From Oscillospiraceae bacterium (GTDB taxonomy: Bacteria > Bacillota > Clostridia > Oscillospirales > UBA929), in NCBI GenBank assembly GCA_031282535.1, contig JAITDM010000240.1, positions 1 to 6,105 of the forward strand: 6,105 nt of DNA. Reading direction: 5' to 3'. Every line of letters begins with the position of its first letter. Positions within the stretch are counted from its first letter, which is position 1. Position numbers and translations under genes: made by a program. Of the stretch, positions 5,354 to 6,105 are shown in pieces. The notes beneath the pieces are model-generated. The model saw nothing but the letters and a program-made list of their open reading frames with translations, did not search any database and was not told where the DNA came from.

Positions 5354-6105
5354 GCCTTGCCGCCCCCTTTCCGGATGAAGCGCGCCAGGCGCGGCACCCC
5401 GAACCGGCGGGGCAGCGAGGCCTTGTCGAGCAGCCACACACAGGCGTTCATCACGAGAATCGCGTAGGACACGCCCTCCGGGTAGGCCCCGAAGTAGCGG
5501 ATGAAGACCGTGAGCAGGCCGCAGCCAATGCCGAAGATCCATTGGCCGCGCTTCGTCACGGGCGATGTGGCGTAGTCGGTGGCCATAAAGACGGCCCCGA
5601 GGACGAGCCCGCCGGAGAGTACCTCGTAGAGCATCCAGTCGAGCGGCGCCGCGTCCCCCTTGGGGAACAGAAAGGCGAGCGCCGCCACCGTGCCGAGGTA
5701 CGCGACCGGGATGCGCGGCGTGATCACGCGGCGCACCACGAGGTAGACCCCGCCCAGCAGCAGCATCAGCGCCGACACCTCGCCCAAACTGCCGGGCGTC
5801 TGCCCCAGCAGCAGGTCCTGTAAATTGTACGCGTCGGCGGGCAGCGTGCCGTGCTTTAAAAAAGACAGCGGCGTGGCGGCCGAGACGACGTCCACCGGCC
5901 CCCACAGCGGCAGCGCGCTCCACTGGCCCGGCTGCGGCTTGGGGAAGCTCGTCATCCACACGGGGAACGAAAAGAGAAACACGCGGGCCGCCAACGCGGG
6001 ATTGAGGAAATTTTTACCAATTCCGCCGTAGAGCTGTTTGACGACGACGATGGCGACCAGGGCGCCCACGACCGGCAGCCAGTACGGGACCGACACCGGC
6101 AGGTT
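5350..6105 (-). CDS. rnfD: Rnf complex membrane flavoprotein RnfD (N-terminus outside the window)
   Basis: Integral membrane subunit homologous to NqrB that carries covalently bound FMN. The 251 residues visible are the C-terminal part; the family is usually about 310-350 residues, so roughly 60-100 residues lie beyond the right edge. The frame is open to the last base, and the valine codon at 6094-6096 is internal, not a start. Numbered from the first visible residue, the motif VDVVSAATPLSF carries the flavinylation threonine at about residue 78 (codon 5872-5874); it reads SAAT where related proteins often have SGAT. Before it lies GGIGKNFLNPALAARVFL, a strongly conserved RnfD/NqrB block. 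Several membrane helices follow, with the family segment MATDYATSPVTKRGQWIFGIGCG and the C-terminal FGAYPEGVSYAILVMNA. The gene ends in TGA overlapping the rnfG GTG, which suggests coupled translation. rnfC is expected next upstream. Confidence 0.97.
   Translation of the reverse strand, partial: NLPVSVPYWLPVVGALVAIVVVKQLYGGIGKNFLNPALAARVFLFSFPVWMTSFPKPQPGQWSALPLWGPVDVVSAATPLSFLKHGTLPADAYNLQDLLLGQTPGSLGEVSALMLLLGGVYLVVRRVITPRIPVAYLGTVAALAFLFPKGDAAPLDWMLYEVLSGGLVLGAVFMATDYATSPVTKRGQWIFGIGCGLLTVFIRYFGAYPEGVSYAILVMNACVWLLDKASLPRRFGVPRLARFIRKGGGKA
5363..5370 (-). promoter_or_regulatory. Ribosome binding site of rnfG
   Basis: AAAGGGGG on the minus strand, 9 nt before the GTG at 5351-5353, inside the end of rnfD. 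It decides the rnfG start, since the frame is open much further upstream into rnfD. Confidence 0.7.

Noticed and set aside
5067..5467. Plus-strand frames opposite rnfG coding striking repeats such as GFGRLGFGR and VSASGVWVSG
   Set aside because: The periodicity comes from the 15-bp repeats that code the RnfG pentads on the other strand. RnfG has the family C-terminus, start and spacing; the antisense frames lack ribosome binding sites and known domains.
4451..5959. A 502-residue form of RnfG extending into rnfD
   Set aside because: The upstream part is out-of-frame rnfD sequence. The GTG at 5351-5353, with a ribosome binding site and a 4-bp overlap with the rnfD stop, is the better start.

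Overview
The window reads as a piece of an anaerobic, high-GC member of the Firmicutes, probably class Clostridia. The evidence is an Rnf operon in the clostridial gene order (C)-D-G-E-A-B, rather than the proteobacterial A-B-C-D-G-E order, a surface protein with S-layer homology (SLH) domains and a Gram-positive signal peptide, strong AGGAGG-type Shine-Dalgarno sites, and high GC with strong GC bias in the core genes. I cannot place the genus. All genes found lie on the minus strand, so transcription runs from the right edge to the left edge.

Right two thirds (about 2287-6105): rnfD (its N-terminal part lies outside the window), rnfG, rnfE, rnfA and rnfB form one compact operon. rnfD and rnfG overlap by 4 bp (GTGA) and the other gaps are about 25-55 bp. 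rnfC would be expected just beyond the right edge. Together they encode most of the membrane Rnf complex, which couples electron transfer between reduced ferredoxin and NAD+ to ion transport. Diagnostic residues are visible in each subunit: flavinylation threonines in RnfD and RnfG, the paired membrane cysteines of RnfA and RnfE, and five iron-sulfur motifs in RnfB. The unusual part is RnfG, which carries an N-terminal extension of about 120 residues containing at least 13 tandem pentapeptides encoded by 15-bp DNA repeats.

Middle (about 1010-2286): a separate gap gene (NAD-type glyceraldehyde-3-phosphate dehydrogenase) has its own promoter (perfect TATAAT), a strong ribosome binding site and a long hairpin terminator that looks bidirectional. 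Glycolytic GAPDH makes NADH and Rnf exchanges electrons between ferredoxin and NAD, so the two are metabolically linked, but they appear to be separate transcription units.

Left (1-916): an AT-richer stretch (520-1010) holds a 5'-truncated reading frame that looks like the remnant of an SLH-type surface protein. It is followed by an SLH-protein gene with signal peptide and intact start signals, whose frame stops abruptly inside its third SLH repeat. The downstream sequence in the next frame looks like the continuation, so this gene may be frameshifted.

Two short arrays of a 7-bp repeat (TTGAGAA / TTCTCAA) sit in the gaps downstream of rnfG and downstream of rnfB, in opposite orientations, and bracket rnfE-rnfA-rnfB. 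I do not see a complete novel system here. The most noteworthy items are the repeat extension of RnfG, the paired heptamer arrays, and the apparently broken surface-protein locus.
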